64,000 nucleotides of DNA from Calamus simplicifolius (lineage: Eukaryota; Streptophyta; Magnoliopsida; Arecales; Arecaceae). How positions within the stretch are numbered: position 1 is the stretch's first letter; each line of letters begins with the position of its first letter. The stretch is taken from assembly GCA_900491605.1 (NCBI GenBank), contig UESW01004830.1, positions 186,001-250,000 of the forward strand. Direction: 5' to 3'. Positions 44,720 to 59,600 of the stretch are shown piece by piece. The notes below the pieces were generated by a model that was given only the letters and a program-made list of their open reading frames with translations, ran no database searches and had not been told where the DNA came from. The position numbers and the translations under genes were made by a program.

Positions 44720-47624
44720 AGATCGAAGGCAGGGGAGGTTTGCACCTCTGAACGAGACAAAGTTGGTGGGCTCTCACGCGCTAAAAAAAAAAGGGAGAAA
44801 AAGTGCTCGGATCCCTGGCACTTTTCCGCTCGAACGTTCACCACACATTCCAGAACACCCATTTCTCTTTAATTTGTTTCAGATCCTATTCCGAGATGGT
44901 AAACACTTGGTAAAAGAGTTACTTGCCACCCTCGACCCAAGCATTATAGCTAATGTGCACCCTTTATAACGAAGGATTGGAGGTATTAAGTGGCCTTGGA
45001 CTCAAAAAGGTTAAAATTTGGTTGGGATAAGCGGTTGGATGATGTTTGATAATTAAGTGCACTATTAATGCATAATGGATAAGCCTGGATGATGAGTCTT
45101 CGTTTATCCCGGATTGATTTCAAACCACAGCAAAATTTCACGAGACTCCAGCCATATTTGAAGCCTTTTTTGTCCAATCCATTCTTTCTTACGCGGTTTC
45201 ATCTCATGTGGACCCAGCTTTTACTGTGAGAGCTTAATCTACTCCACGCTTCCTTGCGTTCCCTTGTCTCTAGATAAGCATGACATGGCGAGAGAGATAG
45301 AGAATGTGGCTATGAGTGTTTATCATGTTCCAATGTTTCTTGGCTTAGCCTACCCCACTGGGAACTGCTAGCAAATGCTTTCGTGAACTTGAACCTGGAA
45401 GGAAGACTGATTGGAATCGTTACACAGCAGCAATTCCCCCCTTCTGGGGGCTATCGATATAAGCAATTTATTGCAGAGACGATTCAACCATCAAAGTACC
45501 AATCTACTTGTGCTCCACCAATAGACAAGCTTTTCTCAAAGTAAATCTTGTGATTCCATGAATGGATTGCTTGGCTTACCAGCCTGCCGCTGGTCGGTTT
45601 GGATGCTTGTGAGGAAAGTCCACTTGCTTCGAGTGCAAGTCATGTCCTACAAATGTGAAAGACCAGGGCCAATAATTTTGATTTTTGAACCACCTGACAA
45701 AAATTATCTACTCTCAGTCACCACGTAAAATTAACTAACGAGACAGTAGTTAAGGTTTTTTAGTTCGTTGACATTAAGAATCAATGCCAGGAATTACTCA
45801 GGTGTCACATATTCAGCATTAATGGTTGTTAATGTGAAGGGAAAGATCAAATGAAGCTTCCATCATGTTGGAGATCCACCACCAAGTCGGTGGAATTAAT
45901 TGATCTGATAAAAAGTTGGTATTCATCACCCACTATCCATGGTTTTTGTCCCATTGCTCGTGGAGTTGTCCACTGGGTTGGCTGATGTTGACAAAGCCGC
46001 CTCACTCCGCCAAGAGATGTGCGTGGACGGCATGAAGCCTTATCCGTTCCTCCTCCCCTCTCTTCCTCCAGCTCAGGTTGAAAACTCGAGTCCTTTTGCT
46101 GATGCCACTTGGGCCATGCTTGTCAGCGATTTGTTCTGTTTTGAAGCCACCCTTCTTTCATGATAACAAACAAGGAGATAAATGTCACCAGCCTCACAAG
46201 AGTAAGGTGAACAATAAACATTGGAATCTGATCTTTGTCTGAGAAATTTTTAAATGATCATCAAGAACCCTGTTAATTAATGGGTAGACATTACAAATGG
46301 AATTGTTACAAAGCTAGCCCATCCTCTACAGGAATATCTTGATGTCTTTCTGCTGCCACTTGAGGCCTGGTATATTTTTCTCCTCTTTTATCTCTTTCCA
46401 AGACGTGCATGTCTACAGAGGCAACCCGTGGAAGGACAAAAGAACGGCGATCTACATGGATTGGCAGATGTCCTCGTTAGATTTGGTCCATACTACTGAT
46501 CTCATGACTGACAACCCTGACAGAGGTGTGAGATGCGAGTTAAATTCCCAGAGGATGGCTTCTTTTGCAACTCAAATTACCAGGATTCCAGAAGCAAGTT
46601 AGAAAACTGATTTTCCTCACCAGCTGAACTTGTAAATCTTCTACTCAACTCAACTCATCTAATAAATCTTGAATAAGATATTTAATAAAATAAGAAAATA
46701 ATATCAACATAATATCCATTGAGCTGGATTGATCTCAGGCACCTATCCAATTTATTGAAATGAAGCATGAGAATTACTTCCTCTTTCTGGGGATTTTGGC
46801 TAATCACCTTAGCATAATCTTGTGCAATCCCGTTGCTGGCAAAAGATTCTGATGGATCAAGTTGAGATAGATTTTCTTCTAATTTATTTGTTTTCGAGTA
46901 AATTTTGAGTTTAGACTTATTGGAATAACTACCACCAACCATGCAGTAGTTCAGTAGTATATATTGATGCTTCTCATCAGACTTAGCCACAAGCCCAAGA
47001 TTTTTGGAGGATTAATCTCTCTCTGCTGCCACTAAATCTAGCATCCTACCATCTAATGTTTTGATAAACCTTGGTCATTATTATCGAAACTTCATCTTTA
47101 TCATCAATTAAAAAATGGACCATTATTTTGAACCGACTAACGAATCACAGAGATTCAAAGCATAATTTGCATCAGGAAAAAAAAACATATTTAAAGAATC
47201 TTAGTGATTTAAAACCCTATTATATCATGGATTTTGCTAACACGCTTTTACGGTTTAACAAGCAGTCATTTTTTCAAAACAGACACTGCTACCAATTTTG
47301 TGTTCACTGCCTTGTATTAGTGACTTGTTATCACCAGAGATTTTACTTTATTTTATTTTATTTCCCCAGCAGAGATGTCCAAGATAAATTTTCACAACTA
47401 TGCATTGAAAGAATATTAAAGTCGGCAACAAGATTACTGATTATTATAGGATAAAGCATACATGAATCAGTTAACAGCTGATGCGGCAAAGTTAGCCATT
47501 CAAATATACAGATCAATATATATTTTGCAAGCACTTATTCATGTTTCCAATGGTTGATTTGAGAACATACATGAGGCAGCTTGCATCAATCCTTGATTTA
47601 TGTCCGTGAACCCCGAAATCAACA
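44720..47624. other. Intergenic region, beta-amylase to EndoU
   Basis: Contains the upstream region of beta-amylase and the downstream region of the EndoU gene, both on the minus strand. Short frames such as 45,939-46,163 and 46,339-46,602 have no recognisable domains. I see no repeat family or RNA gene. Confidence 0.5.
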
Positions 47625-50600
47625 TTAAGCCACAGGAAATGCAGACCCAATTTTGTTTTTGCCAAGACGATAGCATTTAATATTGACAGAATATGGACCT
47701 AGATAAACAAAGTTATCTTCTCCACCGACAAAAAAACAAAGAGTATAAAGGGCAATTTCAAATTCTGGACTCACTCCCAGTAAAGAGCTGGAGAGAGATT
47801 TTAGAACACCGTTCCATTCAAACTGAATGGTGAGTAGCTGAGTTTCCGAGTCTGGCTGCAGGTTTGAAAACATAATTACAACATGAGTGGCACAAATTTG
47901 AATATATGTACCGGCAGCCAATATATACATGCTGGAGAGCCAGAAAGAAAAAGATCATGTGGCACCATGTCTAAGCTACAGGTTTACTTAAAAAGCTAGA
48001 ACACTAGCATGCTTGGCTAATTGACATATCAAACAGAATATATGACCATTTGGAATTTTTGGTACAAGTCTGAACAGGATTGAAGAGTTTTGAGTTTTTT
48101 TAATTAATATTTTTAACTCTCTGATCTTCATTTTTTTTTTTTTTTTTTTGAAAATGTAAAATATAAGAACATTGTGCAGCTGGTGACTTATCTAAGATCC
48201 ATGCTGTATCTTGCAGAATCTACTTATGAGGCAAAGGCAGGTGCATCACCATCTACCATCATATATGCTTGCATACTTCACTATTCAGGTAAATGTTGTT
48301 CCCCACAGTATGATCAGAGCTAGCATCAAACTACCCATAAAAGAGTGATAAAAAATGGAACATATGTATTATGTATCAAAACAACCTCCACTTGAAATAT
48401 AGTTTCCCTACATGCATCAATTATGTATCCAAACAAGAAAATTTACTTGCACTATATATATGAATGATCAATAAAAGAGAATCCACTGATGATGTTAAGA
48501 CGCTAAATTAGAATTCAGCTACTCCCATGCTCCTTCCAACATTGCTTTAGTATGAAACAGTCACCATTCTCAACTAGACCTTTTCAACCCTACACACAAA
48601 TCCTTGAGTCTTTTAATGTTTACAAAAACAATACAAGCACAACCAATTAAATAATTTTGTTATATGTAAATCATAAGTTTCTGAACTACTTGATAATAAC
48701 TCTACCCAACTTCTTTTAGTATGCTGTTAGTTGGGGAGGGCATATATCACACTTACCATGACTCCCTACCATTATGCTTATATGCTTGCCATACTCTTTC
48801 AAGATTTTTTTTTTTTCCAAATAAGTTAGCATATCTTGTCAAGCACATTATAGAGGCCCAAGGATGTTATGTGATATTAGATGTTTTGACCCTACCCATA
48901 TGATGCAGGCAGACTGATCCAGCCTACCAATAAACCAGCTCCAAATTTGGAGAATACAAGAAAACCTAGAAATGCTCTACAAGATGACCAGCAGAGAATT
49001 CACTGTTCTGTGCATAAAGCAATCACTGCCGATGTTCACTTTATCTACTTTATATGCTTGACACATTGCTCCCTGAGGCAGTAATAGTCTTGAGTCTGAT
49101 CATTAATAAACAGTTCAATTTAATATATCTAATTATGCTTCTAACATATTATAGCCGCATTTCCACATCTTGAGTACTAATTTACGATGCTTTCTATTTC
49201 TGTAAGTCAGTTGATTCTTTTGGGTTGAAGAACAATCCAGTAGCACCTGATATTCCATCGCAGTTGAGAAATAGTCATGTGATTAGAAATTGATAAAAAC
49301 ATGACCCTGGCTTATGCACACATGGTACTGGAAAGTTGATATAAAGATAAGCCTGATCCAGTAATACATAGCACCTACCTGTGACTGATCAGTAAGTAGG
49401 TTCTATCAAACCCTACAGGAAGCTGATGGTGAACAGATGCTTCATAAGAAATAGACTTCACAGAATAGAATTTGAACGTAGACATTCTTTACCATATCCG
49501 AGATTTGAGGTGCTTTTGAATGCATATGGAATTGCTCAACTTTAATTCTGAAGCAAGATGTTATGGCAATACTTCTAAATCTTGCTAAAAGATTTTCTGA
49601 ATATATAGTTAAGTCATTTCCTCTTCTAAGTTCTTAAATTTATAGTCTAATTTTCAAATTTATCCTTGTTTAAGGATCCCAATGCAACCCAAATGCTACC
49701 TAAGAGTCTAACAATGCCCAGGAAGCCATAAAGCCCGCTTATAAGTGTAGCATATAATTCAAAGAACAATTTAAGCTGAGCTCTCTTTGCACAAAATCCC
49801 CCATATGCTTCAGTTTTGCATCTTCTACAAGCACCTTACCTTCTAAACTCTTTCCTCTCCACTGACACCTCCACATTTGTCTATTGCAACCTAAATCTCT
49901 ATTCCTGTTTCTTGGTTAAGCTATCATCTCAACTTCCCACTTCCTTCTCTTGACTCTTCCTTTCCTTATTAATACATATATAGATGAATGCTCATGGCCC
50001 AGTGTACCATTATTTAACCTGTAATTCTGAATGCCCCATTCCTTCCAGTATAGCATTGTCAAATGGAAGAAATGTATGGCCAATCAAAGCTCTCATTAAC
50101 AATATACATTGTGTTTGTTATGAGATTTTTTTGGTAAGCATCAAGATCACCACTATTTATGAAGATTTTTGTGTTCATGAAAACATTTGAAAAGCATATG
50201 TTTCATTAAATAACAAGAGTTTATATCTGATAAAAGTAATGAGGTTTATTAAAATTACTTTAGAAGCCAATGGTACTTACATATACAACTACATGCAATG
50301 TGTATGTATACATACCTATAGATGCATGTGTACACATGTATAAATGCAAGTATCTGTATTTATATGTATTAGTTGCATAAATACTAGTACGGATGATCAT
50401 AGGCAACTTAAGCATATTACTCTTTGATGGTGACTTATGATGAAATTCAATCCTGATAAGCAAAAAAGAATATATTCAATTCAAATATAGAACATTTAAA
50501 GTTCTTACACTTCGCCCACGGCTCCTTGGGAATATAACCTTGGTAGTCTACGCTCCCTTTAGCTTCTTCTAGGTAAAACTGCAAAAGGAAAGCCCAAGAC

Positions 50601-53600
50601 GACATTTAGAATTGCTGCTGGCAGTTATCAACTCATATATCTCTGAAAACTAAATATCTTGATCATCACAAGGCCCGTAGAACCAACATGTACCACCCTA
50701 TAATAGACATACCATACCATATTAATACTAAATTGGTACTAAGTATGGGAAGCGGCCAAGTGTTAGTGCACCAAACCAACCCTTGTACTAGGCATACCAA
50801 TACTGTACTGATATAATAATGGTATAGGACAGTTACTGAGATTGTGAATCTTGGAACATTAACATACAGTAGATATTTAAAAGCAAAACATGAGCTTTAG
50901 CTAGTTCACAGTAATAATAGGGAAGCAATCCACTATACTACATATGTACATGCTGTTTGATGATGTCATGCATTGTACTTTAACATGGTACTAAAATTTG
51001 TAGCCCCAATTTGTTGATACTGCTAGTAGCAATCCATTCTTGGCAGTTTGATGCTAAAAGATAATGATCCTTTCGTTGAACCACTTCACTTTCCTTGTTG
51101 TGTTGGACTCATATATTGTTCATTTACTTGTTTCGAGACGCCTTTTTCCTGTTTCTGTTGCAGTTTGCATGTCAAAAGCAATTTTGATGGCATCCATGTT
51201 CAGTACAAGCATGGGGTGGATACAAGTAGGCTTGTAAAGGATATTTGGCAAGCAAATAGAAGGTGACACCCCCATTCGGTTTTATTTATTTATTTATTTT
51301 ACTACACTTTATTTTGGGGAACTTTACCAGCACCTACTGCTTGTAAAGGATGTTCTGAAAGAAAATAGAAGGTGACACTCCCATTCAGTTTTATTTATTT
51401 ATTTATTTATGTTACTACACTTTATTTTGGGGAACTTTACCAGCACCTACCTGAATACTCTTCTAAAGCATCTAAAACAAACCAGATACCTGACATTAGT
51501 CAAACATTGAAAAATAAGGAAAAGAACCTACCTGAATCCAGTTGTGGAAACCAGAGACTTCATGCTCTCCACGTCCCTTGATCTCTCCTACAAATACATG
51601 CTCAAAAGCAGATGAGCAACGAGACCCACCACCTCTTCCATAGATATCAAACCACAGACTGATCATCATTTTCTTGAATTCTTCATAACCATCAGATATG
51701 ACACCGTTGGAAACTAAGTATTTATATAGATATTTGATTGGTGAAGTCCTGCTTATTTCCTCCATGAATGCAACTTGTTCATGCTTTTCTTCAGAAGTAA
51801 CAACCTCTTTACATCCTTCATAAGGGTTATAATTATCCAGGAGAGAACAAAAACGAGAGTATGTCGGCCGCCTAAATGTATCATGACTGACCCACTTGAA
51901 CAGGCCTTCTGGTGCCATATCCCCCTCATGATAAACCTTCTTTCCTCGTCCGCAGTCAATCTCATAGTCTTTATCAGGCACCAAGCGGTTGAAATCAAGT
52001 TCCCATAACCTGCTGCAGGCTTTCGATAAGTCATCAAGCTCCTCTCTTGTGGGCTCAACATCTAAGCCATAATCAGCAGCATCAATGTATTCCTGTTCGT
52101 TAGGTGGGCATTTATATCTATGCCAGTTCTCTGTTGGTGCCTACAAAAAATATGCCATTGTCGTACACAATAGTGAGAGAATAATTACATTGGAACATCA
52201 GACATGTCAGAAAATGCCTTATGATCTCCATTGCTGACTTAAGTTAAATTATCATGACCAGGTCAGTGGCAGAGTATAAATTTTCATGACCTATCCGAGG
52301 TAAAATATAGCTGACTTGAGTTAATATATTTAGCAAAATTACATTATCTAGGTCTTCCAAATTTGTTTTATTTTTCCTTGCTTTATGTTATAACTCCTGT
52401 CCATAAATATGTACTTAATTTTTTAAATATTTTCGAGGAAATTTAACTCAAAGAACCCAATTAAGGCAATGGTAATCTAAGGGACAAAGAAACAAGGGGC
52501 AACAGGCAAAGGACCTGGAACACCAGGCCCCACCAAATCACACATGGCAGGACCAAATGAAAATAATAATAATAATAATAATAATTGGATCTGAAAATGT
52601 TTAATTATATCTGCACTTTTAAGCAAAGTAAAATAGTTTGAAATAATAGGTTGGCCAGGGATCAAGGTGTGTGTTTTCTGGCTGGGACCCTGATTTTTCC
52701 CAACAAAAACAGCACAAGCTCCTATCCTTCTCCTCTGCATGCACAGCCATGGGAGAATAAATGAACTTATCTGTGAATAAACCATAAGAGGTATATGTGC
52801 GCCAGGAGAAGTCCTCAAATGTGAGACTAAAAGAGGAGTAGAGCAAAAGAAAGTTCTGAAGTTTCTTATCTTAGGAATTTGATTTGGGTAGAGCACAAAC
52901 ACCAAAATTCAGTCATCTGAAAGTACAGAACTCTGGAATATCCCCAAAAAAAAAAAAAATTCAAAATCCAACATCTTCTCTTTTGTGTATTGAATGGTTT
53001 TTGAATGTATAATTATCTAGGATTTGAAGAAAAAGCACCTGCTTTGAGCAGCGGTTTTGAGATTTCATTTGATCAATGCATTTCACACTATGAACCAATA
53101 TAATCACTAACATCCCTCGTAGAATAAGCAAAGTCAAATTGTATCATGCTCAGAAATCAGGTGAGTACCATTTAATAAGAACACTATATATCTTTGTTGG
53201 TGGGTGTATGTTGGCAGATGGTGGCTACTTAATGAGGCTAAGTTTCACTCTATGTCCTTAAGATAATTTCGTCCCGCAATGGTGCTTACGGTCAGTATGA
53301 CGATTGTCTCCCCTGATACAACAGTCTCCTTTTGATGAAAGCAGCACTACAATTCACCAAAAATATCGAACCAAGAATGCTACTCTCTTTTCAATGCACT
53401 ATTGCTATACTACCCTTAGGAAAGTATGCAAATGCCTAAGAGAGAAGACTAGAATTGATTCAGATTGAACTCAATTCGGAATGGCTTGGGATGAATCAAA
53501 TGCTTAGGTCTAGGGTCCTATTTATAGGTTTTTAGGTACCCTTTGAAAGCAACCCTACGAATTTAATTTAATTTAAATTCTAAAATCAAAGGATGTGAGA

Positions 53601-56600
53601 GTTAAGGGCTTATCACCCTTGATATGCCCTTTAGACATCATGATCTTCATATCAGGCGATCGGATAAGCCTTTTCATGGCTGTGATCTGAAGATCAGCCA
53701 ATCAGATAAGCCTATCCATATCCTGATAAGCCTTTTCATCATCGTGATCTGATGATCATGTTATCAGATAGGCGGTTGCATGTCTTTGATATGCCTTTTC
53801 ATGATCGGACGTTGACTTATCTCCAACCGACGATCGAACGGGTGCCTTATCACCAACCGACGATCGGACGGATGCCTTATCACCAACCGTCCTGTTGACT
53901 GGTCAACCGACGGATGTCAACCGTTAGATCGCGATCGCGATCATGATTTGATCACCACATCTCGACCCTTCATCCGATCGATCAACGATCAATTGATCTC
54001 AGCCCCTTATCTTGATCTGATCAGTCTCCACCGTCGGATCATCATGATCTAGAAAAAATTTAAAGCCCCTCAAGCTCCTCGCGACGATGCGCACGTGCGA
54101 AGTGCAAAGTGCGCCTACAAAGCGCCCATTGTGCCCTTCGCACACGCGCTTGCGCGTGCGCGAAGGTGATGCTATGCATCACCCTCAAGCTCTCCACTTA
54201 TGGTGAGCCTAAGGAACTTAAGCTTCAAGGAAGTGGTTTCCATATAAGTGAACCTTCCTTTCTTGTTTTTTCCGATATGGGACTAAATGTCCCCGCAATT
54301 TCTCATTCACACACTAAAGGGGTGATGGGCTTTCAAGGCCCATTAGGGTATTTAGGCGTATTTTGGCCCATTACCCAACAATCCCCACATGAATGGAAAT
54401 TGGACTTAGATCAATGATCATCAAAGATCAACAAAGGCAAACCCCCACATAAAAGGATTTTAATGCAAATGAATATGCAGACACACTAACGAGAGTATAA
54501 TGGGATGAAGTTGTATCGGGATAGGTAGCTTGTGGCTTTGAACCTTCCTTAGTGAGTTGTTATCGAGTTTACTTGCTAAAAGGTGAACATGAAGTCTTGA
54601 ACCTTTCAGCGTTTTGTGTAAACTAAGACAATAACAATCACGCAACTTCTTCCCGAGCATTCTTTTGGTTCTCATGGTTGTGTTCATTTTGGCCCGAACA
54701 ACTCCTGGTCTCATGAGTGCTTCAGAGAATTAAACCTTTAAAAATTCTCATAGAATTGGCCCAGTTCACACTCACATAGGTGATTCTTATTAAGAGTATC
54801 ATGCTATACCCCACATGATGTTCATGTCATAAGAATCATTAAAAGCAATGCTTATCCTAGTACCTTTAGCAGGTAGCACCAATTATCATAGGAATGAGTA
54901 GGATTGGACATCCTTAGTGCTATCAAGTCTCTTCATAATTTAACCCTTTTGAACCTAGATCTTGGGATCTCCAGTCAGCTAGGTTGGGTATCCACTATGA
55001 AGATTTTTCAGTTATAGGTTTTAAACCCATTCCCCTCGATAAACAGTTTACTTGATCTCTTGGTAACCCCTTTGTTAATGGATCCGCTAGGTTTTTCTTT
55101 GACTGAACATAGTCAATAGAAATTACACCAATTTCAAGTAACTGCTTAATGGTATTATGTCTGCGACGTATATGTCTAGACTTACCATTATACATCTTGT
55201 TCTGTGCTCTGCATATTGCCGATTGACTATCACAATGTATGCATATTGCAGACACAGGCTTTGGCCAACATGGAATATCTTCTAAAAGGTTTCGAAGCCA
55301 TTCTGCTTCTTCAGCCGCCTTTTCTAAGGCAATAAACTCAGATTCCATAGTGGATCGAGCTATACATGTTTGCTTAGAAGATTTCCATGACACAGCACCT
55401 CCTCCTAAGGTGAATACATATCCACTTGTGGATTTTGTATCTTCTGTGTTAGATATCCAATTTGCATCACTGTATCCTTCTAGTACAGCTGGATATCTTG
55501 AATAATGTAATCCATAACTTAGGGTATATCGCAGATATCTTAATACCCTTATTAGAGCTGTCCAATGATTTGGACCTGGATTACTTGTAAATCTACTCAA
55601 CTTATTGACAGCATATGCTATGTCAGGACGAGTGCAATTCATGACATACATTAAACTGCCAATTATACGTGAGTATTCCAATTGAGATATGGGTTCTCCA
55701 GTATACTTAGCCAAATGTAGATTAACATCTACTGGTGTTTTCACCGGGCTAGTATCATACTTTTTATACTTATTTAATATTTTCTTAATATAATGAGATT
55801 GAGATAATATTATTTCTTCAGATGTTCTAGTGATTCGAATCCTAGTATAACATCTGCAACACCCATATTTTTCATATCAAAATGTTTGATCAACATTTTC
55901 TTTGTCTGTTTAATCATTTCAGTATTACTACCAGGTCATCTACATATAAGCAGATAATCACATACCCTTCAGGTAGGTTTTGGCATATATGCATTTGTCA
56001 CATTCATTTATTTTGAATCCATTTGATAACATAATATTATCAAATTTTATATGCCATTGCTTAGGTGCTTGCTTTAATCCATATAAGGATTTAACAAGTC
56101 TACACACCTTTTCTTGTCCTGGAACAATAAATCCCTCAGGTTGTTCCATGTATATTTCTTCATCTAATTCACCATTCAGAAAAGCAGTTTTAACATCCAT
56201 TTGATGAATTTCAAGATTGTTAATGGCTGCAAAAGCGATTAACATTCTTATAGATGTTATTCTACTTACTGGTGAATAGGTATCAAAGAAGTCTATACCT
56301 TCTTTTTGTTTGAAGCCCTTAGCCACTAATCTGGCTTTATACTTGTCAATTGATCCATCAGCCTTTAGCTTTTTCTTAAAAATCCACTTGCACCCTAAAG
56401 GTTTCATACCAGATGGTAAGTCTACCAACTCCCAGGTATGATTATGCATGATGGACTCAATTTCATTATTGACAGCTTCTTTCCAAAAGGGTGCTTCTGG
56501 ATTAGACATTGCCTCTTGAATGTTGAGGTTCATCTTGTAACATATAAGTTACATAATCAGGACCAAAAGACTTTACAACTCTTGGTCTCTTACTGCGTCT

Positions 56601-59600
56601 GGGTTCATCTTCAGGATATTCTTCCTGATGACTACTACTAGCAGTATTATCATCATAAGTTCTTTTATTTGAACTTATTTCTAATTTCCTTTTACTTGAA
56701 AATATCTTCAAAGAATGTTGCATTCCTTGATTCCATGATTGTATTTTTGTATATCAGTTATATCTGATTTATACACAAGAAAGCGATATGCACTACTATT
56801 ATGTGCATAACCAATAAATATACAATCAACAGTTTTAGGTCCTATTTTGACCTTTTTGGGGTCCGAATAGCTACTTTAGCTAGACACCCCCACACTCTTA
56901 AGTAATTGTAAGAAGGCTTCTTTCCTTTCCATAACTCATATGGAGTAACATCCTTCTTCTTAAGAGGTATCTTATTAAGAATATGATTTGCTGAGAGAAT
57001 TGCTTCTCCCCATAAATTCTGTGGTATAACATAGCATTCATCATTTCTTTTAATGTGCGGTTTTTACGTTCCGCAATTCCATTAGATTTGATGAATAATG
57101 CCATGCTCTTGACAGAATTCGTCAAAAGGTGCATCATATTCACCACCTCTATCACTCCTTATGGCCTTAATCTTTTTGCCAAGTTGATTTTCAACTTCAT
57201 TCTTATAACATTTAAACATTTCTAAAGCCTCATCTTTAGACTTTAGTAGATACACATAGCAGTATCTTGTTGAATCATCAATAAATGTTATAAAATACTT
57301 TTTACCTCCTCTAGTTTGAATTGACTTTAAGTCACATAGATCACTGTGAATTAAGTCAAGAGGTTCAGTATTTCTTTCAACTGATGGAAATGGTGTTTTT
57401 GCTAATTTAGCTTCAACACACACTTCACACTTGTAATGTGGATCGATTTCATGATTAGGTAATAATTCTAATTTCATTAATTTTCGTAATGAATTAAAAT
57501 TTACATGTCCTAATCTATCATGCCATAGACAAGGAGTCAACCATATAAGCAGAAGAAGAAGCTTTATTTATTTCAAGGTTTCTGTGTACAGTCATTACAT
57601 TCACCTTGAATAATCCATTATTCAAGTAACCCCTTCCAATAAATATCCCCCCTTAGTGAGTACAAATTTATCAGACTCAAAGACCATCCTAAAGCCATGT
57701 TTGCTTAGGAGGGAGCCTGATATAAGATTCTTCCGGATGTCTGGGACATGTAGCACATCATTCAGTAGAAGCTCCTTGCCAGATGTCATCTTCATAACGA
57801 TGCGGCCAAGTCCTTCTATCTTGGATGTAGCGGAGTTACCCATGACCAAATTTCTACCATTGATAGGAGTATATGATGAGAACATACTCTTATCAGAGCA
57901 GACATGTCTGGTAGCTCCAGTGTCGATGTACCACTCATTTGCTTTGTCAACCATGTTTGCTTCAAATACAACAGCTGACAGCATCATCTCGGATACCTCT
58001 TTGGATAGGGTTTCAGCAACATTGACTTCTTTTTCTTTATCCTTGAAACGGCAGTCCTTGGATTTGTGTCCTTGCTTTCCACAAACAAAGCACTTTCCCT
58101 TGAATTTATATTTCTTAGGATTGCCCTTCTTCTGTTTAAAGCCTTCGCCTGGAAACTTGCGTTTCTTCTTCCTTTCTATGAGGTTGGCCTTTGGCTCAGC
58201 AGGTTGTCCTCCTGTCTTCTTGTCTTGGCTCTTATTGTCCTCCTCGATCCTCAGGCGGACAATTAGGTCTTCAAGTCCCATCTCCTTCCGCTTGTGCTTC
58301 AGGTAGTTCTTGAAGTCCTTCCATAGTGGTGGTAGCTTCTCTATGATGGCAGCTACCTGAATGACTCGCTGAGAGACATTCTCTCTGCATGTATCTCATG
58401 CAGGATGATCTGGAGCTCTTGGACTTGCTCCATAACTGTTTTGTGGTCGACCATCTTGTAGTCTAAGAACCTTCCAACCACAAACTTCTTGTGTCCAGCA
58501 TCCTCTGTCTTGTACTTTTTGTCCAGGGATGCCCATAACTCCTTGGCAGTAGCAATACTACTGTACACATTGTACAGGGTATTGTCCAGACCATTCAGGA
58601 TGTAGTTCTTGCAAAGGAAGTCTGAGTGCTTCCATGCCTCCACCGCAGCAATGACTTGCTTGTCGGTCTCCCCTTCCTTCAGGACAGGCGGATCTTCATT
58701 CAGCACTCTGACCAGGTTCAGAGTTGTGAGGTAGAACAGCATCTTCTGTTGCCACCTCTTGAAGTCGTGCCAGAGAATTTCTCCGGTCTCTCGGCTTGAA
58801 TGGATGTCGTCATAGTAGCCATCTGCAGCAGCACTTCCGTGGTAGCAAGGAATTGTCTTAAGATTGTTGGTGGGTATGTTGGCAGATGGTGGCTACCTAA
58901 TGAATCAGACTGAGGCTAGAGTTTCACTCTATGTCCTTAAGACAATTTCGTCCCGCAATGGTGCTTACGGTCAGTATGACGATTGTCTCCCAGGATACAA
59001 CAGTCTCCTTTTGATGAAAGCAGCACTACAATTCACAAAAATATCGAACCAAGAATGCTACTCTCTTTTCAATGCACTATTGCTATACTACCCTTAGGAA
59101 AGTATGCAAATGCCTAAGAGAGGAGAAGACTAGAATTGATTCAGATTGAACTCAATTCGGAATGGCTTGGGATGAATCAAATGCTTAGGTCTAAAGTCCT
59201 ATTTATAGGTTTTTAGGTACCCTTTGGAAGCAACCCTACGAATTTAATTTAATTTAAATTCTAAAATCAAAGGATGTGAGGGTTAAGGGCTTATCACTCT
59301 TGATATGCCCTTTAGACATCATGATCTTCATATCAGGCGATCGGATAAGCCTTTTCATGGCTGTGATCTGAAGATCAGCCGATCAGATAAGCCTATCCAT
59401 ATCCTGATAAGCCTTTTCATCATCGTGATCTGATGATCATGTTATCAGATAGGCGGTTGCATGTCTTTGATATGCCTTTTCATGATCGAACCGTTGACTT
59501 ATCTCCAACCGACGATCGAACGGGTGCCTTATCACCAACCGACGATCGGACGGATGCCTTATCACCAACGTCTGTGATCAACCGATTGTCAACCGTTGGA

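Noticed and set aside
50645..50830. GGTAC/ACCAT-rich degenerate repeat in EndoU intron 3
   Set aside because: It resembles 31,380-31,520 in style, but boundaries and family cannot be supported by eye.
51048..51266. Plus-strand frame ending HVQYKHGVDTSRLVKDIWQANRR-like
   Set aside because: Looks somewhat protein-like, but has no recognised domain and lies in an EndoU intron on the other strand, partly in a tandem duplication.
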